Shown: positions 9,868-18,763 of the stretch, one piece after another
How positions within the stretch are numbered: position 1 is the first letter of the stretch
How the letters are laid out: each line of letters starts with the position of its first letter
Assembly (NCBI GenBank): GCA_001769805.1
Contig: MEPO01000022.1
Location: forward strand, 39,591 to 103,590
Source of the DNA: Bdellovibrionales bacterium GWA1_52_35
GTDB taxonomy: Bacteria; Bdellovibrionota; UBA1018
Direction: 5' to 3'
DNA length: 64,000 bases
Position numbers and translations under genes: made by a program
Notes under the pieces: generated by a model
Seen by the model: only the letters and a program-made list of their open reading frames with translations
What the model was told of the DNA's origin: nothing
Databases searched by the model: none

Positions 9868-9873
9868 TATAAT
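9868..9873 (+). promoter_or_regulatory. Extended -10 box (TGTTATAAT), leaderless-type
   Basis: TGnTATAAT matches the extended -10 consensus exactly and ends 7 nt before the ATG at 9881. Transcription would start at or within a base or two of the start codon. No Shine-Dalgarno is present and no good -35 is visible. Confidence 0.6.
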
Positions 9874-9880
9874 CAAATTC

Positions 9881-10615
9881 ATGAACAAACTTCCGCAGCG
9901 GCAATACCTCTCTCTGATTGTGGCCGGCTTTATTGTCCTTTCAGCTTTTTTCACACTGAATTCGCATGCGGATGAAGTTTACACCTTCATAGTCAAAAAG
10001 CAGGAAGAGAAAGCCAAAACCCGCTGGAGTCTGTCTGAGTGGCTGGAGACGCGCGACAAGATGCGCCTGATGGACCTCTGGCTGGCCATGCATTCGCCGA
10101 GCCCCTATGAATTTTATTTGAGTGGCTCTTATCTCAGTGGGGAAAATGCTGGTTCTTCTAGATACAAAGGCTGGGATTTGTCCGCGGCCGCTTACGCTTC
10201 CATCTTTGGGTTGGGTTTTGAGCGCCAGACCTATTCGGGAGTATCCGAGAGTTCTGGATTATTTTTCTTGCGAGTCTTCGGATTTCACTCCCAGGGAACG
10301 AATATTACGCTCCAGGGCGGCATCAGCAATGCTGATCGGATGGAGGGACGTTTCAGGGGGGGCCTGGCTGGAGTGGCCAGCACGATTTACCTGGGCAAGT
10401 ACTTCGGTCTGGACGGACTGTACCGGCATTCTTTTGATTCGGTTCCCAACGATAGTCCTGTGCGGCTCTCGGGCTCCCGTTTCGAAGGCGGAGCTTTCAT
10501 TGATTTCAAATTCCTGAGGGTTATCGGCAAATATTTCAGCGCCACAACAGAGCTGAGTTCGGGTGGTGAGCGGCGAAATAGCGGCGTGTCAGCTGGAATA
10601 CAACTGTATTTTTAA
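9881..10615 (+). CDS. Probable outer-membrane beta-barrel protein
   Basis: 244 aa with a Sec signal peptide ending near ...FFTLNSHA-DE. The mature part alternates hydrophobic and polar residues in short strands with many Gly, Tyr and Phe, and ends in QLYF with a terminal Phe, the usual C-terminal signal of outer-membrane barrels. From residue ~85 there are perhaps eight strands. No family is recognised. It is expressed from its own promoter (TATAAT just upstream) and precedes the kinase-regulator operon in the same direction. Confidence 0.7.
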   Translation: MNKLPQRQYLSLIVAGFIVLSAFFTLNSHADEVYTFIVKKQEEKAKTRWSLSEWLETRDKMRLMDLWLAMHSPSPYEFYLSGSYLSGENAGSSRYKGWDLSAAAYASIFGLGFERQTYSGVSESSGLFFLRVFGFHSQGTNITLQGGISNADRMEGRFRGGLAGVASTIYLGKYFGLDGLYRHSFDSVPNDSPVRLSGSRFEGGAFIDFKFLRVIGKYFSATTELSSGGERRNSGVSAGIQLYF

Positions 10616-10695
10616 GAACTAAAAATTTGTGCGGCAATTGAATTAAATCTATTTGGTTAAATCTATAATTTTCCAGCCTATTCGTGACCTTTTCT

Positions 10696-10725
10696 TTGTG
10701 ATCCGAAGTTTTGCGTGATCATAAT
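10696..10725 (+). promoter_or_regulatory. Promoter TTGTGA-18-CATAAT, leaderless-type
   Basis: The -35-like TTGTGA (10696-10701) and -10-like CATAAT (10720-10725) are 18 bp apart. The ATG of the kinase gene follows after only 5 nt and has no Shine-Dalgarno. Confidence 0.6.
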
Positions 10726-10730
10726 GAATC

Positions 10731-12131
10731 ATGTCGCATTGGTCCGCGCTCCAGATTCTCATCGGCTTTTATGCCGGGACGCTGGTCGTCAATATCATCG
10801 TCTCCTCGATTCAATATTATAGTGAAAGAAATCCCGTCCAACGCATGTTGCTGTTTTATTGGTTGGGGATTTTCGTCACGGCGCTTGTGAATCAGCTGGT
10901 GAAGGACTTCGATCTGGCGATGGTACTCGTCGGATCGTTGGGCACTTTCGTATCGCAGGTCATTCTCGGCCAGTTTGTCACGAAAGCGCGAGGAGTGCGG
11001 TTTGCGCTCATTCCGCTGCTCGGGACATTCGCTCTTTGCGCAATTGTGAGCTGGATACTGAGTCTCGCGGGCCTCGGTTTTGCGGTAAGCGCGTTCCCGG
11101 CTGTCTTCGGAGCGGCTCTTCCCGGGTTTGTTTCCTGTTACCTGGTCCTGAAGAAAAGGGAGCCTCCGCTAACGAGTACCCAGAAAATGTTTCTGCTCAC
11201 ATTTCTGGTCATGAGCGTGCACTATCTGGATTGGTCTTATTTCAAAACCCAGCCTCAATTATTCATGGTTGGAATGGTGATTGCCTTCGGGCTCCTTCAT
11301 GTTTTGTCCATTCTCGCGGCAATGCTGGCCAATGAACATGCGCTTCTGACCCGGAATCAGCTATTGGAAAAAGAGGTTAGGGCTCGCGCCGAGGAACTGG
11401 CTTCGACCAAGGAGCAGTTGCTGGAGTCCAACAAGCTTGCAACCATCGGGCGCATGGCTGGCGGAATTGCCCACGAGCTCAATAATCCGCTTGCGATCTT
11501 GAGCCTGAATGTAGAACAGCTCCAACGATTCGCAAAAAAAGGCATTTTATCTGTCGAAAGCGTTTTGAAGGAATCCAGCAGTATTGAAAAAGTCATCTCC
11601 CGGATTGCAGGGATCACCTCGTCGCTGCGAAATGTAGCAAGGGACAATGCGACTGATGAACGACGGTTTGCCGATTTGCGCACGGTCATTGGCGATACTC
11701 TGCCATTCTGTGCTGAACGAATGAAGGGGCTTGGAATCGAGTTCCAAACCGAGATGCCAGCTCATGCCTGCCCGATCGTTTGCAATTCGGGAGCATTGTC
11801 CCAAGTTACAATGAATCTGCTGAGCAATGCGATTGATGCAGTGGCGGACCGCCAAATAAAGGAGATCCGGCTTTGCCTGATTCAGAAGGAGAACTCCTTC
11901 GAGATTTCCGTTGAAGACAGTGGCATTCTGGACCAAGCAATTTTGTCGAGTATCATGGAACCGTTTTTCACGACCAAACCCATTGGTAAGGGAGTTGGTT
12001 TGGGTTTGAGCGTCTCCAGATCCCTGGCAGAGGCCCATTCGGGTAAGCTTTATGTGGATACCACAGCCGACCGGACCCGTTTTGTTCTGACTCTGCCGCG
12101 TCTGCCGGAAGTGGGGGCTCAGGATGTTTAA
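10731..12131 (+). CDS. Seven-helix membrane sensor histidine kinase
   Basis: 466 aa. About seven hydrophobic helices occupy residues 5-200 with no large periplasmic domain, followed by a short coiled-coil linker. The HisKA H-box GGIAHELNNPLA has the phospho-acceptor His248. HATPase_c motifs are MNLLSNAIDAV (N box), VEDSGI (in place of the usual D-x-G) and KGVGLGLSVSR (G2 box). The sensor half resembles 7TM-type receptors for membrane or small-molecule cues; the signal is unknown. The response-regulator gene starts 8 bp before this gene ends, so the two form one operon and probably one phosphorelay. Confidence 0.92.
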   Translation: MSHWSALQILIGFYAGTLVVNIIVSSIQYYSERNPVQRMLLFYWLGIFVTALVNQLVKDFDLAMVLVGSLGTFVSQVILGQFVTKARGVRFALIPLLGTFALCAIVSWILSLAGLGFAVSAFPAVFGAALPGFVSCYLVLKKREPPLTSTQKMFLLTFLVMSVHYLDWSYFKTQPQLFMVGMVIAFGLLHVLSILAAMLANEHALLTRNQLLEKEVRARAEELASTKEQLLESNKLATIGRMAGGIAHELNNPLAILSLNVEQLQRFAKKGILSVESVLKESSSIEKVISRIAGITSSLRNVARDNATDERRFADLRTVIGDTLPFCAERMKGLGIEFQTEMPAHACPIVCNSGALSQVTMNLLSNAIDAVADRQIKEIRLCLIQKENSFEISVEDSGILDQAILSSIMEPFFTTKPIGKGVGLGLSVSRSLAEAHSGKLYVDTTADRTRFVLTLPRLPEVGAQDV

Positions 12132-12504
12132 AGTACTCGTCATTGACGACGAAGAGGGAGTCAGAATTCCCTTGGCTTCCTTTCTGGAAATGGAAGGCTA
12201 TCAGGCGTGGGCGGCTGAGAATGGCTTCGATGCGTTCGAACAAATCAAAGCAAATCGTCCGGACTTCATCATTTCGGACGTCCGGATGCCGATATGGGAT
12301 GGATTCCGGTTGCAGGAAAGTCTCAATACGCTCACACCGCCCATTCCGATTCTTTACATTTCCGGTTTCCTCGGTGATGGCATGGAGAGCTTGAAACAGG
12401 GAAAAGGCTTTGTCGGTATCATCGCCAAGCCCTTCAAAGTCGACGAACTGCTTCAGATCGTGAAAAGGTTTGCTGAGGCTTGCCATTCCCCACGCACTCT
12501 ATGA
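12124..12504 (+). CDS. Single-domain response regulator (CheY-like receiver)
   Basis: 126 aa, receiver domain only: acidic pair Asp8/Asp9, phospho-acceptor Asp52 in SDVRMP, the Ser/Thr position in LYISGF and the conserved Lys in IIAKPFK. With no output domain it must act by protein contact or phosphotransfer. It overlaps the upstream histidine kinase by 8 bp, so that kinase is the likely partner. lepB follows 11 nt downstream. Confidence 0.9.
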   Translation: MFKVLVIDDEEGVRIPLASFLEMEGYQAWAAENGFDAFEQIKANRPDFIISDVRMPIWDGFRLQESLNTLTPPIPILYISGFLGDGMESLKQGKGFVGIIAKPFKVDELLQIVKRFAEACHSPRTL

Positions 12505-12515
12505 TAATCCCTCCC

Positions 12516-13283
12516 ATGAAAAATTACGTGCAGGGATTGATAGGCAGGCTCATGAGCACTAAAGCCAAGAAGTGGTTGCGTGAAATTGTCTCGCTTGCCG
12601 CGATGTTGGTCGTTGTTTTCGCGATCCGTTCCAGTTTTTTTGAGCCATTCAAAATTCCATCGGGTTCGATGATTCCCACGCTCTTTGTTGGAGATCATAT
12701 TTTCGTCAGCAAATTCAGTTATGGTTGGCACCTGCCGTTCACGGGGTGGCCAAGTGATCAGGTGATCGCGTCGGAGCAAACCCCGGTCAGGCGCGGAGAT
12801 GTCGTCGTATTTCTTTACCCTCTGGACGAGAGTTTGAATTACATCAAGCGCGTGGTGGGACTTCCGGGGGATACGGTCGAAATGCGCGATACCGTCCTCC
12901 ATATCAATGATAAGCCCATGCCGCAGGAGGTGGTACCTCCCGCTGTTGCGGAGGAGACATTCAAGAAGCTGAATGATCCGAGATTCACGGCAGAATCCAT
13001 TACCATGCTGCAAGAGGACATCGATGGTGTGAAGTATTATGTTTTTTACGCTAAAACCGCGGCAGCAATGCATAGCTTCGCGCCGTTCACCGTTCCCAAA
13101 GAGTCATTTTTCGCGATGGGAGATGACCGGGATTACTCCCGGGACAGTCGCTTCTGGGGAGCCGCACCGCTCAAGAATATCAAGGGAAAAGCCAAGTTCA
13201 TCTGGTTGTCCTTATTCTTCGGATCAGAGGAACATGAGAGCTGGGAATTCAATCCTTCCCGGATAGGCACGTTGATCCGCTAG
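12516..13283 (+). CDS. lepB: Signal peptidase I
   Basis: About 255 aa. An N-terminal hydrophobic anchor (SLAAMLVVVFAIRS) is followed by FKIPSGSMIPTL with the catalytic serine, YIKRVVGLPGD with the catalytic lysine, and MGDDRDYSRDSRFWG (box E). The enzyme removes Sec and Tat signal peptides on the periplasmic side. The exact start is uncertain: ATGs at 12516 and 12552 are both in frame, and only the second has an AGGCAGG-like site close by. Placement directly after a kinase and receiver suggests co-transcription with that pair. Confidence 0.92.
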   Translation: MKNYVQGLIGRLMSTKAKKWLREIVSLAAMLVVVFAIRSSFFEPFKIPSGSMIPTLFVGDHIFVSKFSYGWHLPFTGWPSDQVIASEQTPVRRGDVVVFLYPLDESLNYIKRVVGLPGDTVEMRDTVLHINDKPMPQEVVPPAVAEETFKKLNDPRFTAESITMLQEDIDGVKYYVFYAKTAAAMHSFAPFTVPKESFFAMGDDRDYSRDSRFWGAAPLKNIKGKAKFIWLSLFFGSEEHESWEFNPSRIGTLIR

Positions 13284-13319
13284 TTCAGAAAAGTACGTTG
13301 ATAATGAAGGGGTAATATC

Positions 13320-13784
13320 ATGTCTAAAAAAAGTCTCCAGGAAACCTACGCACCCGAGAGCATCTGCTTTGGCTGTGGTCCCGCCAATATCAAAGGTTTG
13401 CACATCCGCAGCTTTGCTCATGGAGATGAAGTGGTTTGTGATTGGAAGCCGGAATCGTATCATGAGGCTTTCCCCGGAATGCTCAACGGCGGAATCATTG
13501 GCTCCCTGCTCGATTGTCATATGAATTGGACGGCCGCCTTTCGTTTGATGGAAAAGGCGGGTGAAACCCAGCCGCCCTGTACGGTGACTGCGGATTATTC
13601 CATCAAACTTCTTCGTCCAACTCCCGCACACGGAATGGTGCATCTCTCGGCCAAAGTCATCGAATTCAAAAATGATCGTGCGGTCGTTGAAGGAGCTCTC
13701 TCCGCGGACGGGAAAGTCTGCGCCATCGGCCACGGAACATTTGTCGCAGTCAAACCCGGGCATCCCGCCTACCATCGTTGGTGA
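13320..13784 (+). CDS. PaaI-type hotdog thioesterase
   Basis: 154 aa. It starts with the SICFGCGPANIKGLHI signature seen in acyl-CoA thioesterase-like proteins, then HEAFPGMLNGGIIGSLLDCH (the hotdog helix with the active-site region) and strands ending in GHGTFVAVKP. Likely a small acyl-CoA thioesterase; the substrate is unknown. AAGGGG 8 nt upstream of the ATG is a clear ribosome site. It converges with the M42-like peptidase gene. Confidence 0.82.
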   Translation: MSKKSLQETYAPESICFGCGPANIKGLHIRSFAHGDEVVCDWKPESYHEAFPGMLNGGIIGSLLDCHMNWTAAFRLMEKAGETQPPCTVTADYSIKLLRPTPAHGMVHLSAKVIEFKNDRAVVEGALSADGKVCAIGHGTFVAVKPGHPAYHRW

Positions 13785-13823
13785 ATGCGTTAGCGAAAGC
13801 GCTGGTGATAGCAACGGGAAACT

Positions 13824-15050
13824 TCAGCCTGATTTAAGCAGCTTCCTGGCTTTCACAAAACTCTTCTTGAAATTTTTCCGGCGGTTTTCAAAAGGATTTG
13901 CCCACGAAAGCTTCGGTTTTAAAATCGCGCGACAAAGCGCGAGCATTCCGGCAACGTCATCCTGATGCACGAACTCCGGCGCAGGTCCCATCGGACCGCC
14001 GCAGTCGGGGCCGCCTTCAAAAGCCTGGTTATGGTAATTCCCCAGTGGAATTGAAAATCCGACAGCGGGCAGGCCGTAAACAGTGGCCGCCGTCGCCTCA
14101 CAAGCTCCGCCGTCCATGACCCGGGCCTGGTACTTTTTGGGCAAAGTTTTTTCAGCCACGTCGAGCAGGACCCGTAACGCATTCGCGCTGAATACGGTGA
14201 AACGATCTCCCAACCGCACGATCGGACCTTTGCCGATCTGGGCTCCCGGGAGTTGTCGGGAGGTTTCGAGCGAAACAAAAAGCAGGGGGCGCCGGGCGTG
14301 GGCATACCAGCCCAATTGGAGATGGCCTATCGCTCCGATGAAGCCGGTTTCTTCCGCGCGGGTCAAAATACCAACGAACGGAACTGTGGGTAAACCCTTG
14401 CGGGGTTTGGCTCCCGTTTTGCGACCGAAAATTTCGCACGCGAGCGAAACGATGGCAAATGTCCCGACCAGATCATCCGCGGCCTTTGTATAAATCAGTT
14501 TACCTTCCTGCCAGACCGGCTTCCGGAAAGAGAATCCGCCGAAAAGCGCTGAAGGGTTCTTGAAACGGGAATGAAGCGAGGGAGAGCTGAGTTTGATCCG
14601 GGCCGTATCGATCGCGCGTTTATGCTTCATCAGCCTGGCCGAAAAAATTGTACCCTTGTCTTCCCAGCCCTGAGCGCTTCCCAGCCAGACAGGGTACCCC
14701 TCCAGGTATTCCACCGGGCTGCCACCGTGCCATTTGATTTCAAGTGTATCTTTATTCACCCATCGGGTTCCGTGAAAACCGGGATGATCCATATGCGCCA
14801 TGAAAATGCGGAGCGGCTCGTCGGGATCCCTGGGCTGCCCTCCAGCCCTGCGCAGAAGCTTGAGCAGCTCCGCGGAGGAACGGGCGCCGATCACAAGGTT
14901 TCCGATCGGGTCCCTGAAAAAAGGAACGCTGGCCTTGTTCAAAGTCCGTTCAACCAGAGTGACTACATGGCCTTCGCGGTAAGGGGCAGTCGGCTGGGAA
15001 AGGATCTCAAGCAGTAAGGACCAGTTTTCTTTCTTTAAAGCCGATTTCAT
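13824..15050 (-). CDS. M42/M28-like zinc aminopeptidase
   Basis: 408 aa with co-catalytic metal motifs of M42 peptidases in order: AHMDHPGF, AADDLVG, TRAEETGFIGA and GNYHNQAFEGG. The usual ligand motif around residue 270 reads SLETSRQ, with Glu where family members often have Asp. MDGGACEATAA matches the family's substrate-pocket segment. Cytoplasmic, no signal peptide. A basic C-terminal tail (RRKNFKKSFVKARK) extends past the catalytic fold. Its ATG overlaps the aminotransferase stop (ATGA), so it is the last gene of a translationally coupled operon. Confidence 0.82.
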   Translation of the reverse strand: MKSALKKENWSLLLEILSQPTAPYREGHVVTLVERTLNKASVPFFRDPIGNLVIGARSSAELLKLLRRAGGQPRDPDEPLRIFMAHMDHPGFHGTRWVNKDTLEIKWHGGSPVEYLEGYPVWLGSAQGWEDKGTIFSARLMKHKRAIDTARIKLSSPSLHSRFKNPSALFGGFSFRKPVWQEGKLIYTKAADDLVGTFAIVSLACEIFGRKTGAKPRKGLPTVPFVGILTRAEETGFIGAIGHLQLGWYAHARRPLLFVSLETSRQLPGAQIGKGPIVRLGDRFTVFSANALRVLLDVAEKTLPKKYQARVMDGGACEATAATVYGLPAVGFSIPLGNYHNQAFEGGPDCGGPMGPAPEFVHQDDVAGMLALCRAILKPKLSWANPFENRRKNFKKSFVKARKLLKSG

Positions 15051-16423
15051 GATTTCCAGGTCCCTGACTTGTTCATGCCATCATAGACTTCCGTGATAAT
15101 GGCCACTGCATTGTCGATGGTTTTCTCGTCAATCGTCATCGCGGGCTGAATGCGGAACTTGGCATCATAAGCCATCGTCAGTAGCCCGTGCTTCACGAAA
15201 TCCTTGAAGACCTGATACATGATTTCTTTCGCGAGCGGTTCCCGCGTGGTCTTGTCTTTGACCATTTCAATAGCCAGGAAAAGTCCCGCGCCGCGGACTT
15301 CGCCGACGAAGGGGTAGCGGTCGACCAGCGGTTCCAGTTTTCTCAGGAAATATTCTCCCATCCGGCGGCTGTTTTCGACCAGGCCCTCTTCGTCAATGAT
15401 GCGAAGAGCGGTCGCTGCGGCCGCTGAAACGAGAGGATTCCCGCCATAACTCGAAGATGATCCGGACGGATTGGACCAGGGTTTGGCGTTCACTATTTCG
15501 TCACGTGAAATGATGCCACTGACGGGGACGCCGCCCCCGAACTGCTTGCCGATCGTAATCATGTCCGGTTCAGTACCGGAATGTTCTGTCGCCCAGTATT
15601 TGCCGGTGCGACCAAAGCCGGTGATCATTTCATCAGCAATGAAAAGAGCGCCGATTTCTTTTGCGATCCCGTGAACCGCAGGGAGGAAGTCCTTGGGCGG
15701 GATGATGTTGCCGGCCGAGCCTTGCATCGGCTCCACGATCATGGCGGCCACATTTCCGGTCGTGGACATTTTGATTTGTTTACGCGCAAGTTCCACACAG
15801 GCCAGGCTGCACGATTCCTGCTTCAGTTTCAGAGGGCAGCGATAACAGTAAGCATAAGGTACAATCGCATTTCCCGGAACGAGCGGTCCCATTTTCTCTT
15901 TGAAATCTGAGCCCATCAAGGAGAGAACACCCATGGTTTTTCCGTGGAAACCGCCCCAGAAACTGACGAATTCATTTTTGCCGGTATAACATTTGGCAAG
16001 TCGGAGAGCGGACTCCACGGCTTCCGCACCGCTGGAGTAAAGCTGTGTGCGGTGCAACTTGGGGGTGCGCGCGTGTTTGGCAATCCGTTCAACCAGATCC
16101 ACCCTGGGTTCGGAAGAGAAGCTGCCCACGGAACAAAGCTCGACCTGTTCTTTTACCGCTTCGACGAATTTGGGATGACTGTGTCCGAGGCCGTTCACCC
16201 CGATACCGCCTATGATATCGATGAACGTATTGCCGTCCACGTCGGTGATGGTGCTGCCACGCGCTTCCTTCATCACGATTCCCGCCATCTGCGCAAAACG
16301 TTGCAGGCCGGGCGCGACATGCTGATTTTCCCGTTCGATCAAGGCTCGGCTTTTGGGGCCGGGGATCGCGCTCTTAAGACTGGCTTTCTGATCTTTGGGC
16401 TGCTGAATGGGATGAGTTTCCAT
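15047..16423 (-). CDS. Class III (PLP) aminotransferase, 4-aminobutyrate/acetylornithine type
   Basis: 458 aa, full length for the family. Landmarks are GGIGVNGLGHSHP, YSSGAEAVESALRLAK (phosphate cup), FWGGFHGKT, MIVEPMQGSAG, the metal-free Asp in IADEMITGFGRTG and the Schiff-base lysine in ITIGKQFGGG. An unusual cysteine-rich insert (YCYRCPLKLKQESCSLAC) follows residue 200; some GabT-like enzymes carry it. Substrates may be GABA or another omega-amino acid; sequence alone cannot decide. It lies 17 nt after the GtrA gene in the same operon. Confidence 0.88.
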   Translation of the reverse strand: METHPIQQPKDQKASLKSAIPGPKSRALIERENQHVAPGLQRFAQMAGIVMKEARGSTITDVDGNTFIDIIGGIGVNGLGHSHPKFVEAVKEQVELCSVGSFSSEPRVDLVERIAKHARTPKLHRTQLYSSGAEAVESALRLAKCYTGKNEFVSFWGGFHGKTMGVLSLMGSDFKEKMGPLVPGNAIVPYAYCYRCPLKLKQESCSLACVELARKQIKMSTTGNVAAMIVEPMQGSAGNIIPPKDFLPAVHGIAKEIGALFIADEMITGFGRTGKYWATEHSGTEPDMITIGKQFGGGVPVSGIISRDEIVNAKPWSNPSGSSSSYGGNPLVSAAAATALRIIDEEGLVENSRRMGEYFLRKLEPLVDRYPFVGEVRGAGLFLAIEMVKDKTTREPLAKEIMYQVFKDFVKHGLLTMAYDAKFRIQPAMTIDEKTIDNAVAIITEVYDGMNKSGTWKS

Positions 16424-16440
16424 AGATTCCGTCTCGATTC

Positions 16441-16845
16441 TTATTTGAAAACGTAATAGCGCTGCATGGGAAAGTTGAAAAAGAAGCCGACTATCAGAGA
16501 GACCCCAACGACAGAAATGGAATAATGGATTCCAAAAATATCGGTGACTAACCAGACCCCCGCCGTGTTGAGACCCATGCTGCCGGCCGAGATCAGGACA
16601 TAACGCAAAGCCTGACCGTGAAGGGCGCCGTGTTTTGCTTCGAAGCTCCAGTTGCGATTGACCAGAAAGTTGGTCAGGCCGCCGACACAGGCACCCAAAG
16701 CGGTCGCGAGCACGTACCAGACTTTGAAAACCTCGACGAGCGTGAAGAGAAGACCCCAGTCGGCAATGGTCGCCATCGCCGAAGAAACCTGGGAACGGCT
16801 GAATGTTTTAATAAAATTAGGGCGCGCCAAATCTGCTGTACTCAT
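16441..16845 (-). CDS. GtrA family membrane protein
   Basis: 134 aa with four predicted helices and the GtrA signature pattern NFLVNRNWSF in loop 2-3, ending FFFNFPMQRYYVFK. GtrA proteins are thought to help flip polyprenyl-linked sugars for cell-surface glycosylation. It lies 15 nt after the CDP-alcohol phosphotransferase gene, so a shared role in envelope lipid or glycan synthesis is reasonable but inferred. Confidence 0.85.
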   Translation of the reverse strand: MSTADLARPNFIKTFSRSQVSSAMATIADWGLLFTLVEVFKVWYVLATALGACVGGLTNFLVNRNWSFEAKHGALHGQALRYVLISAGSMGLNTAGVWLVTDIFGIHYSISVVGVSLIVGFFFNFPMQRYYVFK

Positions 16846-16860
16846 GGAAATGAGATCCGT

Positions 16861-17718
16861 TCACTTAGCGAGGACCGAGCGTACGGCCCGATCAAGCTCT
16901 TGCTCAATGTTCGCCAGACGGGCGGCTTCAGCAGCTTTCTGCTTGGCCTCGAGTTCCCGGATCGCTTTCATCGTGTAATAGAACTGTTCAATGGCGCAAA
17001 AATTGGCGAAGACGGCTACAATTCCAAGCGAAATGATCATCGGGTGGCCGATGGCGAGCGGGAATTCCCTGACCCGTTCCAGCCAAGGAATGGTCACCGG
17101 TGACAGCGCCGCGCCGGTGATCAGGTAAACCAGACGTTCCGGACGCCGCATGCTCCATTTGGTCGGGGGAAGCTTGATCTGCTCGGCACGGGCGAAAATG
17201 GAAGAGTAACTCACCATGAAAGAGCCGAGCAGGGCAACGAGTGCCAGAAGCATGAACGGCAGAACTTCACGATAATAAATGATCAGACCACCGAGAAAAA
17301 AGAATTCCACATAGCGGTCCATTGCCGAATCAAGGACTTCGCCCGCCTCAGAAGATGTTCCCGTCAGGCGCGCGACCATTCCATCCAAGGAATCAAGAAC
17401 TGCAGAAACAGTAGCGAGTGCGGCACCAAAACCAAAATGACCGAAGACCAGGCAGAGCCCAGCCAAAAATCCAAAAACGATGGAGGCCCAGGAGATCTGA
17501 TCCGGCTTCACTTGAAAGAAAACCAGGAGCTTGGCCAAGGGTTGCATGGCCCAGTAACCCATTTCCATGACACCTTTGCTGAGAAACTTGCTGCCGCCCT
17601 GCTTGTCGACCCGGTCGTAATGGGCGCGCCCTTTGATCAGGATGCGTGCCGTGTAGGCGACAATCAAAAGAAACGGCAGGCTGATCAGAATAATGGAAAA
17701 AGTCGAATTGAAGCTCAT
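16861..17718 (-). CDS. CDP-alcohol phosphatidyltransferase family protein
   Basis: 285 aa with an N-terminal anchor helix and about six further helices. LDSLDGMVARLTG and the following AGEVLDSAMDRY fit the CDP-OH-P signature D-x2-DG-x2-AR-x8-G-x3-D-x3-D exactly, so the metal-binding site is complete. Such enzymes move a phosphoalcohol head group from CDP to another alcohol in the inner membrane. The acceptor is unknown (phosphoinositol-like or glycerophosphate are options). The C-terminus is a short charged coiled coil. First gene of the four-gene minus-strand operon. Confidence 0.88.
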   Translation of the reverse strand: MSFNSTFSIILISLPFLLIVAYTARILIKGRAHYDRVDKQGGSKFLSKGVMEMGYWAMQPLAKLLVFFQVKPDQISWASIVFGFLAGLCLVFGHFGFGAALATVSAVLDSLDGMVARLTGTSSEAGEVLDSAMDRYVEFFFLGGLIIYYREVLPFMLLALVALLGSFMVSYSSIFARAEQIKLPPTKWSMRRPERLVYLITGAALSPVTIPWLERVREFPLAIGHPMIISLGIVAVFANFCAIEQFYYTMKAIRELEAKQKAAEAARLANIEQELDRAVRSVLAK

Positions 17719-17796
17719 ATTGACTTGTCTTTACCTTAAATATTCTGTCAGATAAAGGCCCATCAAATGCGGCCCAAGTATTTGGAATATATAGTA

Positions 17797-18726
17797 TTAA
17801 TTCCGTACTTCCTGAACGGCAATGGGAGCTTTGGCTGGTTCACGTGAAAGGCCCAGTAATACTCCACAAAAAATCAGCAGACTGGAAATCAGTGTACGCG
17901 CTGTCGGGGGCTCCTGGAACCAGAACCATGCAAGAGCTGCGGCTACTATGGGCTGCAGATAGATGAATAAAGCCACTGACGACGAACGGGCATAAGCGAG
18001 CGCCCAGAAATTAAGGAAATAGGTCAGGACTGTTGCACCGAGCACTCCGAAAATCATGCAGCCGATGAGCACCGGTGTGAGAACCGGCATCTCAAAAGTG
18101 AACCACTGAGGTGTGGCCAGTAAAGTCAAGCCGACGCTGCCGTAAAGGAACATCCAGGCGGTGGCCCACATCCGGTTGTACTTCTGGAAAAACGGTTTGC
18201 TGTAAGCCAGAAAAAATCCGTAACTGATGCAATTGAGGATCGTGAGCAAATCACCGATCAACGTTGTGTTTGAAAGAGAGAAGTTCTCGACTTTACGGAT
18301 GACCAGTACGCCAGCGAAGGCAGAGATGAAACCCAGCCCCCGCTTGAGCGTCAGAGGCTCCTGTCCGCGGAAGGTGACGATCATCAACGTGACGACCGGA
18401 ATGAGGGTGTTCAGTATCGCGCTATTGGTCGAGGTCGTGTAATGCAGGCCAACGAGGAATGACGACTGGTTGATGATGATCCCCAGAAGGGAAAAAGCGA
18501 TCAACGGAATGAAAAACTTGCGATCGGGTTTGGGTGCATCCGTTCCCGAAAAAAACGCGATGCCCACCATGATGATAGCGGCAATGATGATCCGCGCACT
18601 TGCCCAGACCAGAGGAGGAAAGACGTCGACGACGACTTTTGAAAGCACGTAGTTCAACCCGAAAAGAACCTGGACAAAAATCAAAGCGCCGAAAACCAGA
18701 ATGGGGGAGGGGGTCTGGGGTTTCAT
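17797..18726 (-). CDS. EamA/DMT-type transporter
   Basis: 309 aa with ten hydrophobic helices arranged as two EamA repeats (residues ~10-145 and ~155-295). The second repeat contains the typical SVALFIYLQPIVAAALAW pattern. DMT transporters export amino acids or metabolites, or act as permeases; no specificity can be read. It is divergent from the gene at 18763, and its own promoter overlaps that gene's promoter and start codon. Confidence 0.88.
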   Translation of the reverse strand: MKPQTPSPILVFGALIFVQVLFGLNYVLSKVVVDVFPPLVWASARIIIAAIIMVGIAFFSGTDAPKPDRKFFIPLIAFSLLGIIINQSSFLVGLHYTTSTNSAILNTLIPVVTLMIVTFRGQEPLTLKRGLGFISAFAGVLVIRKVENFSLSNTTLIGDLLTILNCISYGFFLAYSKPFFQKYNRMWATAWMFLYGSVGLTLLATPQWFTFEMPVLTPVLIGCMIFGVLGATVLTYFLNFWALAYARSSSVALFIYLQPIVAAALAWFWFQEPPTARTLISSLLIFCGVLLGLSREPAKAPIAVQEVRN

Positions 18727-18734
18727 TTCTTTTT

Positions 18735-18763
18735 AGTTTACCGAAACGTGGTATATTAACCAA
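18735..18763 (-). promoter_or_regulatory. Leaderless-type promoter of the EamA gene
   Basis: Read on the minus strand: TTGGTT (18763-18758), a 17-bp spacer, TAAACT (18740-18735), then 8 nt to the ATG at 18726. Its -35 covers the first base of the opposite gene's start codon. Confidence 0.5.
18749..18757 (+). promoter_or_regulatory. Extended -10 (TGGTATATT), leaderless-type
   Basis: TGnTATATT ends 5 nt before the ATG at 18763, with no Shine-Dalgarno between. The element lies inside the spacer of the divergent EamA promoter. Confidence 0.6.

Noticed and set aside
10608..10627. Terminator after the barrel gene
   Set aside because: ATTTTTA...TAAAAAT is a pure A/T stem that includes the stop codon; too weak and without a U-tract.
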